DNA from: Lepisosteus oculatus
Lineage: Eukaryota; Chordata; Actinopteri; Semionotiformes; Lepisosteidae
Assembly: GCF_040954835.1 (NCBI RefSeq)
Contig: NC_090716.1
Coordinates: forward strand, 13,763,275-13,827,274
Direction: 5' to 3'
Length of the DNA: 64,000 bases
The stretch's first letter is position 1. Each line of letters starts with the position of its first letter. Under the pieces are notes generated by a model, which made no database searches, was not told where the DNA came from, and saw only the letters and a program-made list of their open reading frames with translations. A program made the position numbers and the translations under genes. This document shows positions 60,801-64,000 of this stretch, piece by piece.

Positions 60801-63800
60801 AACAAATCTCCCCGAGGTCTACTTTCTTCCTCTCTCTGGTTTGTGCTCGCATACAGTAACTTAATTTTAATTCAAAACAGAGAAAACACAATCTCCTACC
60901 CTCTACCAAGCGAGTGTCAAAATCACAGCCTAACAGATTAAATAATGAGCTCATAATAAAATGAAATGTTGAAACCCCTAATAGTTTGATGGACATTACA
61001 CCAAACGTTTACCAATATTTATTACATTTCTCAATATTAATACTTGATAAAGCTTCAAAAGTGGAAAATTCCCCTTTTAGTGGAATATAGCATAGTATGA
61101 GTCTTCACTTCTGATGACGGATTTTATGCTCCACTAGTTAAACATTAAATAAGCACACAGCATCCCCTTACTGTAATTTTGCTTTGGCACTATGCTTGCT
61201 GTGCTTGTAGGACATGTAAATGGTTTGCAAATGTGCTGCACAGCCTGTAAGAAAGCTCAGGGCTCATACATAGAAAAACAAAACAGATAGGTGTTCTATA
61301 ATAGCAAATACAAGTAGTAGATTTACATGACAGCTGTGTTCCTAAAAGGTCCAGAGCAACTCAAAAAATAGAAAAATAATTTCTTGTAAGGATGCATGTA
61401 GATAAGGAGATGCCTTCCAGGTACAGCCTCATCTAGGGGGATAACCTCCCAGACAGAAACAATAATACATATTCATTCATCTAAGATGTATAGATATTGC
61501 TGCTGAATGGCATTCTTAAACTAAATGTTTGATATAAAATGTAAAGGAAACACTATTGTTAGTGATGTGTAATGAACAAAATGAAAAATGCAGGACTCAT
61601 GTGCACATAGACATTCCTGCACTGTGTAGTTAGTTTTGGACCTTTTATTCTCAGCCTTTTAAATGTCATTTATTTAAATTCTTGTATCATAAAAAAATCA
61701 CATAATTAAGTTTTTTGGTGATTATTAATCATGATTCTAAAGAAAGGAATAATGAGCAAATTAAGAGTGGGTAAATCAAACTCTGTTCCTATTCAGTTTT
61801 ATAAAAACAGTGATTCACCTGCAGCTCTCTCTCTCCAAAGATCCACTTCAATATAGATACAGTATATATGGCTTAAAAGCATCACATGCTATTTGTTGTT
61901 TTTTTATCATTATTAGGCTTAACGTTTAAAAATATAACAGTTGTGATTATGTTCTCTATGAACAACTCTGTTCTGTTAAAAAGAAAAGTCAAGACATAAC
62001 AAGTAATGATTGATATGTGTTCACTGCAAGACTGAAATGTGAGATAGACTCAGGATTAATGGGTTTTGTGATCAGACTCACTTGTAAACCCTGTTTGAGG
62101 GACTGATAAAGACTAAGAGCACCTGTGAAAAGCAGGTCACATTATTTGTAATTAGCAGTTTTAGTATTTATAACTGAAAAACATAATCTGCAAAAGGCAA
62201 GTTTAATGTGGCACTGTGAGACAAATAAAAAATCTGAAAATAAAAAACACCTTTGCAAGATATCAGCAATGTAAAACCAGCAATAAGTCTACTTCTACAA
62301 CTACTACTATTGCTCTTTGGCAACAACTACCTGGCAAGCAAATTACACACTGTCTTTCAGTTCACGTAGAAAAATAATTTTCTCCACTTATTTCGAATCA
62401 CCTAATATTCTTTATGTATATTTCTTCAATAAAATAATCACAAACCCCTTATTACTATATTAAAAATGTTGTTGATGTTGCTTCACTATTTGTGGAGGAG
62501 GAGATTGGAGGAAATGTGGATGCAGATCTTCTGGTATTGGAGTTTTCCACACTATTGCTGCAAAAACATGCCCATGCCAAACTATATCTGTGACAGGTTA
62601 TTAATGCAAGACTGTTATAGTACCATCACCAAGGGTCCTTGCTTTGATCTGGACTATCCAGACTCAAACTGGATCTGATCCCACCTTCCATCCTAAGACC
62701 AAGGGTCCTGGCACTGTTCCACCAGCTTTGCTGAGCTTCTGACATCTGACAAAGTTAACCAGCTAAGAAAATAATTCTAAGGTCAAGCTATAAACTTCTT
62801 CTGAGAGTAACTACATACATCAGGACTAATTCTCAATCAGCCTGAACCTGCCTTTCCGGAATGAATGATGGCCACTGAGTACTAATTACTGCCTCGTGAC
62901 TGCCAGCAGAACGATGACACTGTTTCCCAATTTGAAATAATGAAAGACTCTTCAGTCAGCTGTACAATCATTTCTTGCGAAATGACTCTGGCAGAGGTAC
63001 ACAAATACTGAGGAAACATTTTAAAGTGAAGTTTAGCAGCTAGTGCGACAATGCTTTAATCCTTATAAATGTCTTTCATTGTGGGGTTGCACTCTCTGCA
63101 ACTCTTCCTGCTTAAATGAATGCACTGAAGAGTGCTTAATGCAAACGTGCACCTTATTTTTTGGCCCTGCTTGAACCAGTTCAGAGCATGTGCCCATTGG
63201 TTGCATAGATACAACATTCTGAAAGCACACTTCACTGCTCCATTGGCTGGTTCCTTTCTCCTGAGCGGAATTTAAATGGGCCCATGGGGTTTTGTTTTCG
63301 CTCTGTCAATGCCAGAACAGTCAACAAGTGAGTTGTGTTTAATATAACTGTGTAGGTCTCCTTGGGTTTGGATTTTGCTTCCTGGCATCCACTGAAAATG
63401 TGACCTCTAACTCATGAATCAGACACTGACTAAAAGAGTTTTGTAGAATTTGTAGTTTAAAATTTGTCCTTTTTTCTGCAGAAATAGAACTACTTTACAC
63501 ATTTTTAAAAGCAAGTAGAGTAATAATAGAGTTCTGGACTTATAATCAAAGAATGGAGGGATGAGACCGTGATGCTGAGAGTACTGTCTAGTGAACGGTC
63601 TTTACTCTGGATGCTAGAATGAGAACCACACAGGCCATTTTCACACTAATGTTTAGCTCTTGAGCATCCCCTGGATCCTCTAGGGATCCTCAGGATCAGC
63701 AGTGAATGGAACCTTTACATAAAACAAGATATTTTACTACCTTATTTAATACTCTTATGTTTATGGATAGATTTCAGAACCATAACAGATTAACAAAAAT

Positions 63801-64000
63801 ATAGAATGCAAACTTTGGTATATACTGTACAGTACTGCATATTATTTTTCATAAATATATTGGAGCTTTAACGTAAGTAGTAATTTAGGAACTTAAAAGC
63901 ACGAAGTGAAGGTGTATATAAATACATTGATGTATATTCTATATTTTAATGGGAAAATATTTTCTTTTGCCAGCAAAGCATGAGTCAGAATGCACAGAGG
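60801..64000. other. no gene seen to the right edge
   Basis: AT-rich sequence with ORFs under 75 codons and no domains. No RNA gene, CpG island or confident repeat was identified. Confidence 0.4.

Noticed and set aside
1-64000. CRISPR arrays, bacterial operons or phage-like systems
   Set aside because: The sequence is a vertebrate chromosome segment with spliced genes; no regularly spaced direct repeats were seen.

Overview
This window is vertebrate nuclear DNA and most likely comes from a ray-finned fish. The protein-coding genes are split into short exons with GT-AG introns, and AATAAA signals are present. The repeats (a salmon-type Tc1 element, a 5S-rRNA-derived SINE and tRNA-derived SINEs) are families typical of fish. 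I cannot name the species. Exon coordinates were worked out by hand from splice sites, reading phase and remembered family sequences; no alignment was run.

Layout from left to right. (1) 2241-17443, minus strand: a complete 15-exon IGHMBP2 gene encoding about 998 residues (SF1B helicase, R3H domain, AN1 zinc finger). (2) 18900-18973: a compact CpG-rich promoter with an ETS-like site, lying between IGHMBP2 and MRPL21, which are head to head. (3) 18974-24655, plus strand: a complete 7-exon MRPL21 gene for mitochondrial ribosomal protein bL21m, 206 residues. (4) 27349-36776, plus strand: a complete 4-exon gene for a RERG-like small GTPase of 240 or 249 residues, depending on which of two in-frame acceptors starts exon 3. 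(5) 37465-51361: a long stretch without a confident gene. It holds a tRNA-Gly-like element, a 2.4 kb terminal-inverted-repeat element with a second repeat nested inside, LINE and SINE fragments, and one unassigned minus-strand ORF with an ITIM-like motif. (6) 51362-53645, minus strand: the last two exons of an LDLRAD3 homologue (transmembrane segment and PPxY-rich tail). Its extracellular exons were not found and probably lie beyond the right edge. (7) 55049-56678: a Tc1/mariner transposon with 213-bp inverted repeats that look identical and a transposase interrupted by one stop codon. (8) 56681-64000: no gene seen.

The genes are unrelated in function: an RNA/DNA helicase, a mitoribosomal protein, a Ras-like GTPase and a membrane adaptor for ubiquitin ligases. 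Only the first two share a regulatory region. I found no operon-like or novel multi-gene system. The most interesting points are the alternative acceptor that would insert nine residues next to switch I of the GTPase, the possible antisense overlap of the first exons of IGHMBP2 and MRPL21, the orphan ITIM-like ORF, and the recently active Tc1 copy.
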